Shown: piece after piece, positions 27,971 to 37,404 of the stretch | How the letters are laid out: every line of letters begins with the position of its first letter | How positions within the stretch are numbered: the first letter of the stretch is position 1 | Assembly (NCBI GenBank): GCA_017509605.1 | Contig: JAFWPH010000071.1 | Location: forward strand, 31,824 to 95,823 | Direction of reading: 5' to 3' | DNA: 64,000 bases | DNA from: Bacteroidaceae bacterium | Lineage (GTDB): Bacteria; Bacteroidota; Bacteroidia; Bacteroidales; Bacteroidaceae | Position numbers and translations under genes: made by a program | Notes under the pieces: model-generated | Told to the model about the DNA's origin: nothing | The model's database searches: none | Seen by the model: the letters and a program-made list of their open reading frames with translations, nothing else

Positions 27971-30115
27971 CTACTTAGCTTCCTGCTGAGCCAGTTCCTC
28001 CACCTCGTTGCCGAGCTTCATCTTGCGCACGTTGCCGTAGTAGCGGCGTGCAGCCTCCTGCTGGCGCGGCATGGAGAAGTTGCTGACGCGCTTGAGGTAA
28101 CCGATGATACGGGTGAGATAGTCGAGGTTGGTGCTCTTGCACTCAGGGCACTCCTTGAGATAGCGCTTGTCGATATGTCCGCAGTCGTTGCAGACAGTGT
28201 TGGGGATGTTGAAAGTGAAATAGTTGCATCCTTCAATGGCTGCGATGTGGAGCATCTGCTTGTACTGCTCCTTGGAGAGGTGCTCGTCAAGGTTGCAGTG
28301 GAGCGCGGAGCCACCTGTGAGGTGCTGGATATAGTGACGTCCGTGGAGGCGGAATTTGTCGATGACGTTGGTGTTGGGATCCTCCACCTTGTAGAAATAG
28401 CTGTTGTAGCAGTCGCGTGGCACGAAGTAGCCGTCCTGACGGTCCCACTTGGCGTGTTTCACACCCACGTTCTCAGCTGGAATCATCTCGCAGTTGAAGA
28501 GTACATCCTTGGTACGATACTTCTTGTTGTACTCCTCGATGGTGCCGAGGATATTCTGCACGAAGACGCGGTACTGTGGGTTGTCGCTGATCTCAATACC
28601 CAGTGACTCAGCAGCCTCGACCAATCCGTTGACACCCACGGTGAGGTACTGGCGAGCGATGTTGATATAGCCAGCGTCGAAGAGTGGGAGCATACCACGG
28701 TTCATCAGTTCCTTGAGGTTCTCGTTATAGGCCAGTTGCACTTTGTGCACAAGGTCGGTCACCTCAGCGAGTTTCTCCTCGTAGGGTATGCCGCGGCGAG
28801 TGGCGTATTGCACCACGCGGTTGAGGTTGATGGTCAGCACGCTCTTTGAACCGGTGCTGACACCACCTGCGCCGAGGGTGTAGCTGAAGCCGTTGTCCTG
28901 AATCTCGTTGCGCAGACGGCAGCAGCTGCTGAGTGAGTCAGCGTTGTCGCTCATGTAGGTGAAGAAGCTGTGTCCCTCTGCATACATCTCTGCAGTGAGG
29001 TCGCCATACTCCTTGTCTCTAGGATGTCCGTTCTCGGTAAGCAGTGCCATGGTCTCCACGGGGAAGGTGAGCACAGTCTTGAGGCGCTCAGCGTTGAACC
29101 ACTTCATGAAGCGTTTCTGAAGGAAGTTCACGCCATCCCAGTCGGGCTGACTGCCATCGGGGAAGTAGAAGTTGCCGAAGAGGCTTTCGAAATAGAACTT
29201 ATCGTAGTATGAGATGTTCCAGAACACAGCCTGGAAGTTGCGTGCTCCTGTGGGCTGGTTGATGGAATACACCACTTGCTCGAAACAGTCAGTAATGACC
29301 TTGTCGATGGTGCGCTGCTTGATGGAGAGATCCACGATTTGGTCAGTGCGCTTGTAGTAGTCCTTGCCGTATTCCTTACCGATGAAGTAGTTCATGTACA
29401 TGAGGAACTCAGGAGTGGCGCAAGCGCCGCTGAGCATGCTCGACACAATGAAGACCATGTTGACGAAACCACCGCAGAAGGACTTGAGGTTGGTAGGTGC
29501 AGTGCTATTGCCACCGATGCTCTTGGTTCCTCCGAGCAGCCATGGGTACATGGTGATGGATGCGCAGTAGTTGGCAAGTGATGTCTCGTCGTTCTTATAG
29601 ATGAAGTGGTTGTTGAGCAAGTACATGTACTTGTCGGCCAATTCACTGCCATACATCGCCTTGATGCGGTCGCAGAGCAAGCGGCGGTTAAGGCGGATGA
29701 AGTTCGACTTGGGCAGTTCGCCGATGAGTGTGGCAATGTTCTTCTTCTCCACATTGGCATTGGCGTCATACTTGCTTCCCGTGGCAGCATTCACGGAGTT
29801 GCAGTAGTCCATGAGGAAGTGGAGTTTGTCGAGCACCTCACGGTCTTCCTTGTGGTGCTCACGGTAGATCATGAAGGCTTTGGCCACACTGTAGTAGTGC
29901 TCCTTCATCAATGCGATCTCCACCTGGTTCTGGATGTCCTCCACACTCATTCCGTGGCAGAAAGTGAGGTGTGAGAAGACGTCGTCCACCTCGTTCTCCA
30001 CGTACTGGTAGCCCTGTGAATGGAAAGCCTTTCTGATGGCTCCCTTGATTTTCTCCGCTTTGAATGGCACCTGTGTGCCGTCGCGCTTGGTGATAAGAAA
30101 TGAATCGTAGTACAT
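27971..30115 (-). CDS. nrdD: Anaerobic (class III) ribonucleoside-triphosphate reductase
   Basis: NrdD reduces ribonucleoside triphosphates to deoxy forms under anaerobiosis. From the ATG at 30115 the protein has 714 residues. An ATP-cone (residues about 3-90, ITKRDGTQVPFKAEKI) is followed by the catalytic barrel, the zinc site (CNDCGHIDKRYLKECPEC) and the glycyl-radical loop with G672 in RIIGYLK. The start at 30115 is preceded by GGAGGG at 30131-30126 (10 bases away), unlike the upstream ATG at 30187, whose extra 24 residues do not resemble an ATP-cone. Expression is probably repressed by cobalamin through the riboswitch at 30362-30519. Confidence 0.97.
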   Translation of the reverse strand: MYYDSFLITKRDGTQVPFKAEKIKGAIRKAFHSQGYQYVENEVDDVFSHLTFCHGMSVEDIQNQVEIALMKEHYYSVAKAFMIYREHHKEDREVLDKLHFLMDYCNSVNAATGSKYDANANVEKKNIATLIGELPKSNFIRLNRRLLCDRIKAMYGSELADKYMYLLNNHFIYKNDETSLANYCASITMYPWLLGGTKSIGGNSTAPTNLKSFCGGFVNMVFIVSSMLSGACATPEFLMYMNYFIGKEYGKDYYKRTDQIVDLSIKQRTIDKVITDCFEQVVYSINQPTGARNFQAVFWNISYYDKFYFESLFGNFYFPDGSQPDWDGVNFLQKRFMKWFNAERLKTVLTFPVETMALLTENGHPRDKEYGDLTAEMYAEGHSFFTYMSDNADSLSSCCRLRNEIQDNGFSYTLGAGGVSTGSKSVLTINLNRVVQYATRRGIPYEEKLAEVTDLVHKVQLAYNENLKELMNRGMLPLFDAGYINIARQYLTVGVNGLVEAAESLGIEISDNPQYRVFVQNILGTIEEYNKKYRTKDVLFNCEMIPAENVGVKHAKWDRQDGYFVPRDCYNSYFYKVEDPNTNVIDKFRLHGRHYIQHLTGGSALHCNLDEHLSKEQYKQMLHIAAIEGCNYFTFNIPNTVCNDCGHIDKRYLKECPECKSTNLDYLTRIIGYLKRVSNFSMPRQQEAARRYYGNVRKMKLGNEVEELAQQEAK

Positions 30116-30263
30116 ATTCAATAATCCCTCCGGTTGTTTGTATATGTTATAGGTTAGAAATAATAAATCCTGTTCGAAAAGGGCCAAATTACCCCCTATT
30201 GTGTGCTTGACGTTTTTGGGAAAAGGCGAAACTCTCCCCTACTCTTTTCTCTGTTTTTCGGTG

Positions 30264-30279
30264 AGGGGCGGAAGCCCCT
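30264..30279 (-). promoter_or_regulatory. Hairpin in the nrdD leader (possible expression platform)
   Basis: AGGGGC and GCCCCT pair around a TTCC loop, about 83 bases downstream of the riboswitch core and 150 bases before the nrdD start. It has no T-run, so any role in the riboswitch switch would be indirect. Confidence 0.35.
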
Positions 30280-30361
30280 GTCAGTCGTTACGTTTTTCTT
30301 GAAATTGTCTTCCTTGATATATTGTCGTCCATGTCCTTATTTCCCGAGGCATGAAACGGCT

Positions 30362-30519
30362 GGTTGTCATGGCAGGTCTTCTGACTCCTCTCCCACTTCG
30401 GAATGTCTTCCCATCGTTTATCATCGACAGTGACGTGTTATTCCGGGGTAAAAACGAGAGATACAGCAGCGGGTACTGTTGCCGGCTCTCACGGCATTCC
30501 CTTTTCATCGGTACGAACC
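30362..30519 (-). promoter_or_regulatory. Cobalamin (B12) riboswitch upstream of nrdD-nrdG
   Basis: Read on the minus strand the conserved pieces occur in order: AAAAGGGAA (30505-30497) with GCCGTGAGAGCC, the block AACAGTACCCGCTGCTGT (30480-30463), and the B12 box GAGTCAGAAGACCTGCC (30387-30371). GGTT (30519-30516) and AACC (30365-30362) can close P1. A promoter ends only about 10 bases upstream, so the RNA begins with the aptamer. Cobalamin riboswitches normally turn genes off when B12 is present. Here the target would be the B12-independent anaerobic reductase. Confidence 0.9.
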
Positions 30520-30528
30520 ACGACGATG

Positions 30529-30559
30529 CAAAGTTATAAAGATTATCAGAAAGAGCAAA
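30529..30559 (-). promoter_or_regulatory. Promoter of the riboswitch-nrdD-nrdG transcript
   Basis: On the minus strand TTTG (30559-30556), 19 bases, TAACTTTG (30536-30529). The predicted start near 30522 coincides with the first base of the riboswitch P1 stem. Confidence 0.8.
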
Positions 30560-30748
30560 CTTTTTCAAAGAAAAATTTCGAAAAAATTTTCTTTTGGGAA
30601 ACTTTTGATATATATCAAAATTGTTAAATAGCTGATTATGTATGACTTACAATTTTAAAACGGAATACTTTTCAGATTATACAAATCATACAATTAATCA
30701 AACACAACAGTCAGTGATGACTATAGGAAGAAAAATACCGACAACTCA

Positions 30749-32806
30749 CTAAGGTTTGTAGATTTTTCTGGACGCACCGTTTGACATGCGTATGATGTTG
30801 ATGCCATGAGAGAGTTCCGACATTCTTTGTCCGTTCACATTATATATTGCTTCTACCGCAGAATCCATAGTATCGTTTGTGGGATTGTCTGGAAGGATAT
30901 CGTTGATGCCAGAAGAAGATTCACGTGAGAGTTGGAAATTCTGTTTCACGCCAGCACCTACATTCTGCATTTCGAACGAGATGAGGATGCGTCCGCTATA
31001 ATTCTCGGGCTTATGTTCAGCCACATTGATGATGAAGTTATTGAAGTCTTCCACCTGTATAATGGTATCCGGTTTTTTCTTCGTTCCCCATGGCATCGTG
31101 GTGGTACGCACGGTTGAGTACAGTCCACCATGATAGAGTACAGAGTAGCAGTATTGTCCTTCTTTGTTTTGATAATCCAATCGTATATTCATGGTAGAAT
31201 TGGCGTTGATGCGTTGCACATTACCATCTCCTACTCCCGCCACTTTCACGAAGTTGGGCAATCTCTCCACCTCTATGCCAACCAGAGCCCTACCCGATGT
31301 CTCTTTATTGGATGAAAGTCGCAATGTCCAAGTCTTAGGATCGAAAAGGGCATAGGACGCGTCGTTTGTACGCTTCGGAAACCATTGGTGCGTGTGTACA
31401 ATGGTTCCCAATTTCACTTGCGGGAAGAGTGTGGGAGCATTGTCAGCGACGATTCTGATGAAGCAAACTCCCTTGTTTCGTACGACATCTTTCAGTTCCA
31501 CACGCTGGTTTGCTATCTCCACACGCTCAGAACGGCTTGCTTCCAATGTGCCTTTCTTCGTCTCATACCAACTGTTGTGTTCCTCGTCGATATGATACAC
31601 TTCGATTGTTCCCGTCTCAAAGGGGATATTGTCGATTGTGAAAGCCAACTGCCGTTCACTCGATGCAGTGTTCCAAACTACGGCAGTCACGCAGTCATCG
31701 GATGCTGACGCCATGCCTTTAATGGTTCCGCTGTTGATGGTCAACGAGCGACGGTCTGCCGGCATCATGCCATAGAGTTTGAAGGCATTGAAAAGCGCCT
31801 TTCTTGACCCACTGTCACGGTCGATGAGTCCGAGTTTGTCGCCGACAAAGAATCCCGGGTCAATATACTGTGCCCAGTTGACATAGGTGAGGTCGGGGCA
31901 ATCCAAGAATCCAGGTAGCGCATTGAAAAAGGTCATGGCGGCCTCAGCTCGCTCCACAGGTCCATCAGCCTGATACTCAGCAGCAGGGTAAGGTGAGTAT
32001 TCGGTCAGCAGCATCTCCGCTTCATTTCTACCAAGAGACGTCAAAGCGCTGCGCATGCCATCCAACTGCCATGCATAATCTGCTCCATAAGCATGTCCGG
32101 ACAGGAAGTCGAGAGGCAGGTTCTTAGCCTTGGCCCGATCAACTAATGATTGATGCCACCAATTGAAAGCGCCGGCAGGTCCCCCCACCTTGATGTCGGC
32201 AAAACCTTTTCGTACAGCAGGCGCAGCCGTCTCATAGATATTGAGGTAATCATCAACGGTTCCGGTGAAGAAGCCGTCCTTCAGGTCAGGTTCGTTCCAT
32301 ACCTCAACATAACTGTTGTCATAGTTCTTGTCCTTCCATTCCTTAGCGAACCTTTCATTGATAATGGCCCAGGTGTCAAAATTTGTGGGAGGGTCCATGA
32401 ATCCGCTCCATTCCGTCGGCCGACTCTGGAGAATGGTGGGTGTGTAGCCATGTGAGATGACGAGCACAGGAGAGTATTTCTGGACCTGAGACAGCAGATA
32501 ATCAATTTGTCCCAAGGAATAGGCTGGTCGTTGGGCATTACCCACGACACAGGGTTGACCGTACAAGTCGTCCTTGCCACAAGCCATCTCATATCGCATA
32601 GAACGCACCTCAAGTTCATCCAATTTGGGAAGGTCACGGTCGAGCCATGCCTTCGACACGAGTGGTGTCTGATAGAGTCCGATTTTCTTGACCAGTGGAT
32701 GTTCTTCCCACTGTGCGCAATTCATGTGTATAGTAACCTGGCTGACGGCTGACTGCACCATGATGAGCAATACGGAGCCAAATGTAAGTAATCTTTTCAT
32801 CTTCAA
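30749..32806 (-). CDS. GH39-like secreted glycoside hydrolase
   Basis: The 685-residue protein has a signal peptide (about residues 1-22). A TIM-barrel of clan GH-A type shows YVEVWNEPDL (acid/base Glu) and EMLLTEYSPY (nucleophile Glu), the pattern of GH39 xylosidases and iduronidases. Beta-rich domains follow. The last ~40 residues (YNVNGQRMSELSHGINIIRM) resemble the C-terminal segment common on secreted Prevotella and Bacteroides proteins, perhaps a sorting or anchoring domain. The substrate is not determined. It is the only glycosidase in this part of the window and is not in an obvious operon. Confidence 0.85.
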   Translation of the reverse strand: MKMKRLLTFGSVLLIMVQSAVSQVTIHMNCAQWEEHPLVKKIGLYQTPLVSKAWLDRDLPKLDELEVRSMRYEMACGKDDLYGQPCVVGNAQRPAYSLGQIDYLLSQVQKYSPVLVISHGYTPTILQSRPTEWSGFMDPPTNFDTWAIINERFAKEWKDKNYDNSYVEVWNEPDLKDGFFTGTVDDYLNIYETAAPAVRKGFADIKVGGPAGAFNWWHQSLVDRAKAKNLPLDFLSGHAYGADYAWQLDGMRSALTSLGRNEAEMLLTEYSPYPAAEYQADGPVERAEAAMTFFNALPGFLDCPDLTYVNWAQYIDPGFFVGDKLGLIDRDSGSRKALFNAFKLYGMMPADRRSLTINSGTIKGMASASDDCVTAVVWNTASSERQLAFTIDNIPFETGTIEVYHIDEEHNSWYETKKGTLEASRSERVEIANQRVELKDVVRNKGVCFIRIVADNAPTLFPQVKLGTIVHTHQWFPKRTNDASYALFDPKTWTLRLSSNKETSGRALVGIEVERLPNFVKVAGVGDGNVQRINANSTMNIRLDYQNKEGQYCYSVLYHGGLYSTVRTTTMPWGTKKKPDTIIQVEDFNNFIINVAEHKPENYSGRILISFEMQNVGAGVKQNFQLSRESSSGINDILPDNPTNDTMDSAVEAIYNVNGQRMSELSHGINIIRMSNGASRKIYKP

Positions 32807-32928
32807 CTCGTTAATTATAATAGGTTTACAACTTATAAATACCGATTATATTTGGCAACTCTCAAATAAAGACTATACGGTTTAGCACCGAGATGGTTGA
32901 CTTGCAACAGTCCTTTTAAATGGTAATT

Positions 32929-32953
32929 GGAGACGGGGTGGCACCCCGTCTCC
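32929..32953. terminator. Hairpin downstream of purT
   Basis: GGAGACGGGGT (32929-32939) pairs perfectly with ACCCCGTCTCC (32943-32953), 3-base loop. It lies 29 bases past the purT stop; the following bases are not T-rich, so it may stabilise the 3' end rather than terminate by itself. Confidence 0.6.
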
Positions 32954-32982
32954 ATAAAGTGATAAATAAGTGGGAACAAGCA

Positions 32983-34161
32983 CTACTTCTCTTGCTCAAC
33001 GACCTTGACCATGGAAGCGAGGTTGCGGCATTTCTCGCGCAACTTGTCCATGTCGCTGCCAAGCGGCTCGCAGCATACGACCACTCCGAGGCGTCGATGA
33101 GGATGTGCGTTGGGTTTGCGGAAGATACGTACATCTGCGTTTCGCACAGCGCACACATTCTCCAACCCGAGGTAGTCAGGATGTTCGGTGTCGATTTCCG
33201 AGAGAATGACCGCACTGGCACCATAACGCTCCAGCACGATGTCGGGAATGGGCAGTCCGAGGACAGCACGACAGTGGAGTTCGAACTCATTGAGTGTCTG
33301 TGATGTGGAGAGTGTCACCATACCCGTGTCATGTGGACGAGGGCTCAGTTCAGAGAAATACACGCCGTCCTTGTTGCTGAGGAAGAACTCCACGCCCCAG
33401 ATGCCGGCCCCGGTGAGGGCTCCCGTCACCTTGGCTGCTATTTCCTGTGCCTCGCGGAGTTGTTCGTCGCTGATGGCAGCAGGCTGATAGCTCTCGCGGT
33501 AATCGCCGCTCTTCTGTACATGTCCGACAGGTGGGCAGAAGAGTGTCTTGCCGTTCTTTTGTGTCACGGTAAGCAGTGTGATTTCAGTGTCGAAATGGAT
33601 GAACTGCTCCACGATGACCTCCTTGATGTCGCCACGCGCGCCTTTGGCGGCGAAGTCCCAGGCCTTCTCCAGTTCGTCGGGTGAGTCCACCTTGCTCTGC
33701 CCGTGACCGGACGACGACATCAGCGGTTTGACGATGAAAGGATAGCCTATCTCATCGGCAGCCGCCTTGAACTCATCGAAGGTCTTGGCATAGCGGTAGT
33801 CGGCGGTCTTGATACCCAGTTCGGTATGGGCCAGTTCACGGATGGCCTTGCGGTTCATGGTGTAGTTGACCGCACGTGCGCTGGGCACCACTTGGATGCC
33901 TTGTTTCTCACAGTCGTAGAGGCGTTCAGTGCGTATGGCCTCAATCTCCGGCACGATGATGTCGGGTTGGTGTTTCTTCACCGCTGCCATCAAGGCGTCG
34001 CCGTCGAGCATGGGGAATACTTCACGTTCGTCAGCCACCTGCATGGCAGGCGCATCGTTGTAGGAATCGCACGCCACGACATATTGTCCGAGACGTTTAC
34101 AGGCAATGGTGAATTCCTTTCCCAGTTCACCAGAACCTAAAAGCATGATTTTCTTATTCAT
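32983..34161 (-). CDS. purT: Formate-dependent phosphoribosylglycinamide formyltransferase
   Basis: PurT makes formyl-GAR from GAR, formate and ATP in purine synthesis, an alternative to folate-dependent PurN. The ATP-grasp protein of 392 residues shows [11 protein letters not shown] at the N terminus, [19 protein letters not shown] (glycine-rich ATP loop) and [13 protein letters not shown] (metal and phosphate site). Length equals the E. coli enzyme. It is cytoplasmic. It lies 125 bases downstream of the DUF4301 gene, separated by short repeats. Confidence 0.97.
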   Translation of the reverse strand: MNKKIMLLGSGELGKEFTIACKRLGQYVVACDSYNDAPAMQVADEREVFPMLDGDALMAAVKKHQPDIIVPEIEAIRTERLYDCEKQGIQVVPSARAVNYTMNRKAIRELAHTELGIKTADYRYAKTFDEFKAAADEIGYPFIVKPLMSSSGHGQSKVDSPDELEKAWDFAAKGARGDIKEVIVEQFIHFDTEITLLTVTQKNGKTLFCPPVGHVQKSGDYRESYQPAAISDEQLREAQEIAAKVTGALTGAGIWGVEFFLSNKDGVYFSELSPRPHDTGMVTLSTSQTLNEFELHCRAVLGLPIPDIVLERYGASAVILSEIDTEHPDYLGLENVCAVRNADVRIFRKPNAHPHRRLGVVVCCEPLGSDMDKLREKCRNLASMVKVVEQEK

Positions 34162-34196
34162 AATTAATTGTTATGTCTCCTAATTTCTCTTTTGGA

Positions 34197-34226
34197 ATAA
34201 CGGGATTTCGATATAACGTTATAACG
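34197..34226. repeat. CGTTAT-type repeat upstream of purT
   Basis: It contains ATAACGTTATAACG plus a further AATAACGGG unit, closely resembling the cluster at 881-924 (minus-strand form nnCGTTAT). Confidence 0.5.
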
Positions 34227-34244
34227 ATACCTTTCCTAAAATCC

Positions 34245-34286
34245 CAATGGTCAATGCTCAATGATAAATGGTCAATGGTCAATGAA
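34245..34286. repeat. ATTGACC heptamer array after the DUF4301 stop
   Basis: On the minus strand, starting 3 bases after the TAG stop, about five units of ATTGACC/ATTGAGC type follow, with one diverged. The same unit occurs at 44167-44186 and 50777-50874. Confidence 0.65.
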
Positions 34287-35813
34287 CTACCCTTGATGCT
34301 GAGGACGGAGCAGGTCGTTGACGGTCTTCACGGGGTTGAAGGTAGCGAGTGGCACCTCCACGAAGACGGTGTTCCAATCGCTCATGGCACCGTTCCAGAG
34401 GCCTGGCAGCTCGAGCGCTTTGAGGTCCTTTCCGTTCTTGCTCTTGTATGAGATGAAGCCTGTGTTCTTATCGACATACTTCGTCAGGTCGAACTTCTCG
34501 CCCTTGTAGTTCTTCACGGCGCAGACGAGGTCAACAGGATTGAAGTGTGTGCCGTTCTTGAACATGTTGAGGTATTCGGCATTGTCCTTGTCAATCTGAC
34601 TGCTCTCGAGGATCTGGAGTGAGATGGTGCCATCGCTGTTGTAAGCGAGGAACGGACCTCCACCAGGTTCTCCGACGTTCTTCACCATACCACAGACACG
34701 GATTGGTCGGTTGAACTTTTTCCTCAGGTAGATAGCGAGTTCTGAGTCCTCCATGTTCTTGAGCCCTGGATTGCGGCAAGAGAGGTCGTGCTGCAGGAAG
34801 AGGATCATCTCCTGAATCTGTGCGTGGGTGTAAGTGCCGCTGTCGAGCAGACGGAGATATGCGAAGATCTTCTCTTGTAGAGCGACCAGCACACCGGCGA
34901 TGAGTTTCTTGTACTCCACGGTGTCGTCCTTAAGGCGGTCGGGTACCACATTGTCGATGTTCTTGATGAAAATGATGTCGGCGTCGAGGTCATTGAGGTT
35001 CTCGATGAGCGCTCCGTGCCCACCTGGACGGAAGAGAGGCTTGCCGTCGTCGAGACGGAAAGGCTCATTGTTCATATCCACGGCGATGGTGTCGGTGCTG
35101 GCCTTCTGTTCAGAGAAGCCGATGTTGTATTCCACTCCGAACTGCTGGGCGTAGTCTTTCGACTTTTCGATTGCGAGCGCCTGGAAGAACTGCCTGTGCT
35201 CAGGGGAGACAGTGAAGTGCACATTAACCTTGCCCTCCTTGCCCTTGGCATAGAGCGCGCCTTCCACGAGATGCTCCTCCAATGGTGTGCGCGAGGTGTC
35301 TGCGTACTTGTGGAACTTAAGAAGTCCCTTGGGCAGTTTTCCGTAATTGAGTCCGCAGTCCTTGAGCAGAGCGGCCACTACTTTCTTGTACTCTCCGCCG
35401 GCCACGAGTGCGTCGATACCTTTGCCATAACATTCATTGCAAGCAGCATCGAGGTCGGCGAAGAAGGCGTAGTTGTGGATCTCGGTGAAGAACTTCTTCA
35501 TGAAGTCGTTGTCGGGTGTGTCGCTTTCACCGTCGAGGAACTCGAACACGTTCTTGAACATACGGCTGGCAGCTCCCGACGCTGGCACGAACTTCAGCAC
35601 CTTTCCCTGTCCATCGAGGTACTCATCCCACTTGGCGAGATAGCATTTCTTGTCCTCGTCAGTGGGAGCAAGGATGCCTTTGTTATCTACACTTGCAGCG
35701 GCGAAGAGTTTAAGGAACGGGAATCCGGTCTTGAAACTCTGCAACTGCGCTTCCACTTTCTCCTCCGAAATACCTTTCGACTGGAGAAACAGTTGATCTT
35801 CGTTTGTAAGCAT
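34287..35813 (-). CDS. DUF4301 family protein
   Basis: A 508-residue cytoplasmic protein typical of Bacteroidetes. It contains FVPASGAASRMFKNVFEFL (a glycine/serine loop reminiscent of nucleotidyltransferases), FRPGGHGALIENLNDLDADIIFIKNIDN and RVCGMVKNVGEPGGGPF, all marks of DUF4301. The sugar-nucleotidyltransferase-like fold suggests nucleotide-sugar or related chemistry, but no activity is established to my knowledge. It lies between the ADP-ribosylglycohydrolase gene (160 bases) and purT (125 bases). Confidence 0.9.
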   Translation of the reverse strand: MLTNEDQLFLQSKGISEEKVEAQLQSFKTGFPFLKLFAAASVDNKGILAPTDEDKKCYLAKWDEYLDGQGKVLKFVPASGAASRMFKNVFEFLDGESDTPDNDFMKKFFTEIHNYAFFADLDAACNECYGKGIDALVAGGEYKKVVAALLKDCGLNYGKLPKGLLKFHKYADTSRTPLEEHLVEGALYAKGKEGKVNVHFTVSPEHRQFFQALAIEKSKDYAQQFGVEYNIGFSEQKASTDTIAVDMNNEPFRLDDGKPLFRPGGHGALIENLNDLDADIIFIKNIDNVVPDRLKDDTVEYKKLIAGVLVALQEKIFAYLRLLDSGTYTHAQIQEMILFLQHDLSCRNPGLKNMEDSELAIYLRKKFNRPIRVCGMVKNVGEPGGGPFLAYNSDGTISLQILESSQIDKDNAEYLNMFKNGTHFNPVDLVCAVKNYKGEKFDLTKYVDKNTGFISYKSKNGKDLKALELPGLWNGAMSDWNTVFVEVPLATFNPVKTVNDLLRPQHQG

Positions 35814-35937
35814 AAAAAATGTGTTTAGGTTAACCTTATTATATATAATTCTTTTTGGTTCAGCGATATAACTCTCAATCGTCTCTTTTTCGCTTCAAAA
35901 TTACAAATAATATCCCTATATCACAAATTTATGCAAG

Positions 35938-35970
35938 AAAAATAAAAAAGAAAATTCAGAAGACTTCTGT
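35938..35970 (-). terminator. Possible terminator after the ADP-ribosylglycohydrolase gene
   Basis: On the minus strand the short palindrome CAGAAGTCTTCTG (35969-35957) is followed by AATTTTCTTTTTTA. The stem is short (5 pairs with a 3-base loop) but the T-run is long. Confidence 0.5.
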
Positions 35971-35973
35971 GAT

Positions 35974-37035
35974 CTACATTTTAGTCACTTCGCCACTGTA
36001 GAGGTCGTCAGCCATGTGGAGAATCAGGTCGTGCATCTCCAGATCATCCTTATAGAATTGTGGGATAGCTTCATAGCCAATGGCTGCACCGAGAATGTTG
36101 CCAGTCACTGCCCCTGTGCTGTCGCTGTCGCCATTATGGTTCACGGAAGCTATCATCGCGCTCTCGAAGTTGTCGAAATACTTCAAGGCACAATAGATGG
36201 CAATGGCCACGCTTTCTTCGCCAACCCATCCCTCACCCAGTTCACGGACGTTCTCCAGGTCTGTCTTGTCATTGTCGGCCAAGGCGATGGCTCGTTCTGC
36301 CAGTTCCGCCATACACTTCACGTCGTCCGGACAGTTCTTGTACTCCTTGCTGATGTCTTCCACACCCTCCATGATGTAGTGTTTCAAGTTCTCGCGAGTA
36401 GGGGCATTGTCGAGGGCCAACCGGTAGATGATGTGCGATGCCAGTGCCGTAGAGATAAAGCCCAACGGATGCAGGTGAGTGATCTTGGCGGATTCAGCGG
36501 CCAAACGGTCTGCCTCCTCGATACTCATTCTTCCATCAACAACGGCATACAAAGGTATGGGAGCAACACGCATCACTCCGCCACACCCTTTTCTGTCGTT
36601 GACGGGAGTTATGCCGTGATAGATATTTGCCAATGAAGTCATGCAGGTGGTTCCTGGCGCGCGGCAGCAGTTCAATTCGGGTAAAGCACCAATCCAACAT
36701 TTGTTGTATTTAGGTGACTTCACGCCTTCTTGGGTCAGATACCATTCCACGTAGGCCTCGCAAATGCCATCCTTCAGCGGTATGGCATTCGTCTTGGCGT
36801 TCAAGATACCATTGGCTGTGAAGAGTGTCATCTGCGTGTCGTCCGACACCACGGCCTTATCAGCCTGGTCCAACCCCCTCGACCGATATCGTTTTGTATC
36901 CAATCGAGTGATGCCTCGTTCCCCATAACGGTACTGTATTTCGGAAACGTTTGTGAACTCTACGGGGTATCCCAATGCGTCGCCGATGGCTCCACCAATC
37001 AGCGAACCTCTGATTCTGTCTTGTAATGTATTCAT
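35974..37035 (-). CDS. ADP-ribosylglycohydrolase family protein
   Basis: The 353-residue protein belongs to the ARH/DraG family, which removes ADP-ribose from proteins or related adducts with two Mg ions. Seen motifs are RGSLIGGAIGDALGYPVEF, VSDDTQMTLF (metal-binding Asp pair) and NHNGDSDSTGAVTGNILGA (second metal site). A start at 37119 would add 28 residues, but the promoter at 37117-37148 overlaps it, and an AGAAGGA sits just before the ATG at 37035. The substrate is unknown. Confidence 0.93.
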   Translation of the reverse strand: MNTLQDRIRGSLIGGAIGDALGYPVEFTNVSEIQYRYGERGITRLDTKRYRSRGLDQADKAVVSDDTQMTLFTANGILNAKTNAIPLKDGICEAYVEWYLTQEGVKSPKYNKCWIGALPELNCCRAPGTTCMTSLANIYHGITPVNDRKGCGGVMRVAPIPLYAVVDGRMSIEEADRLAAESAKITHLHPLGFISTALASHIIYRLALDNAPTRENLKHYIMEGVEDISKEYKNCPDDVKCMAELAERAIALADNDKTDLENVRELGEGWVGEESVAIAIYCALKYFDNFESAMIASVNHNGDSDSTGAVTGNILGAAIGYEAIPQFYKDDLEMHDLILHMADDLYSGEVTKM

Positions 37036-37116
37036 AATTCCTTCTATTTTACAATGCAACAAATGAATTTTGCAATCAAATCTGCAATCAATACAGATTA
37101 TTGTGTGATTTATACG

Positions 37117-37148
37117 CAAAATTATAACAAAATTATCAAATCTCCAAA
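37117..37148 (-). promoter_or_regulatory. Promoter of the ADP-ribosylglycohydrolase gene
   Basis: On the minus strand TTTG (37148-37145), 20 bases, TAATTTTG (37124-37117). It implies a leader of about 75 bases and rules out a start at 37119. Confidence 0.75.
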
Positions 37149-37222
37149 TTTTCTTGCGTAAATTTTACGATGTTATTTTTGCGGCTCAAGTCGATGTCTT
37201 CTGACAACGACCTTGTTGGTCT

Positions 37223-37338
37223 CAAGTTTTCCTTTTCTATTTCGCTCGTTTATTCTTCATTTTGGCTGCGCCGAAATTACTCACACTCGGAAATAAAAAG
37301 AAAAACAAGTTTTCCTTTTCTATTTCGCTCGTTTATTC
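37223..37338 (+). repeat. 33-base direct repeat, second copy forming a promoter
   Basis: CAAGTTTTCC...TCGTTTATTC occurs identically at 37223-37255 and 37306-37338, 50 bases apart. The second copy runs directly into GTAATTTTG, giving TTTC (37317-37320), 19 bases, TAATTTTG (37340-37347), a near-consensus promoter for the next gene. The first copy runs into TTCATTTTG, a weaker version. Confidence 0.7.
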
Positions 37339-37404
37339 GTAATTTTGTAACTTGAAGGGAGAATGTATCTACTCATTTTAAAAGATTAATCTTCAGGTTG
37401 AGTT

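Larger units (their letters stand above)
37036..37404. other. Divergent intergenic region with promoters and a repeat
   Basis: The 369 bases between divergent genes hold the minus-strand promoter (37117-37148), a 33-base direct repeat (37223-37255 and 37306-37338) and a plus-strand promoter-like site (37317-37347). No gene was recognised. Confidence 0.6.

Noticed and set aside
30116..30187. Upstream start for nrdD giving 24 extra residues
   Set aside because: The segment does not resemble an ATP-cone, and a good ribosome-binding site precedes the ATG at 30115.
37036..37119. Upstream start for the ADP-ribosylglycohydrolase
   Set aside because: The promoter -7 box overlaps the start codon, and the extra residues are Cys/His-rich and unlike the family.
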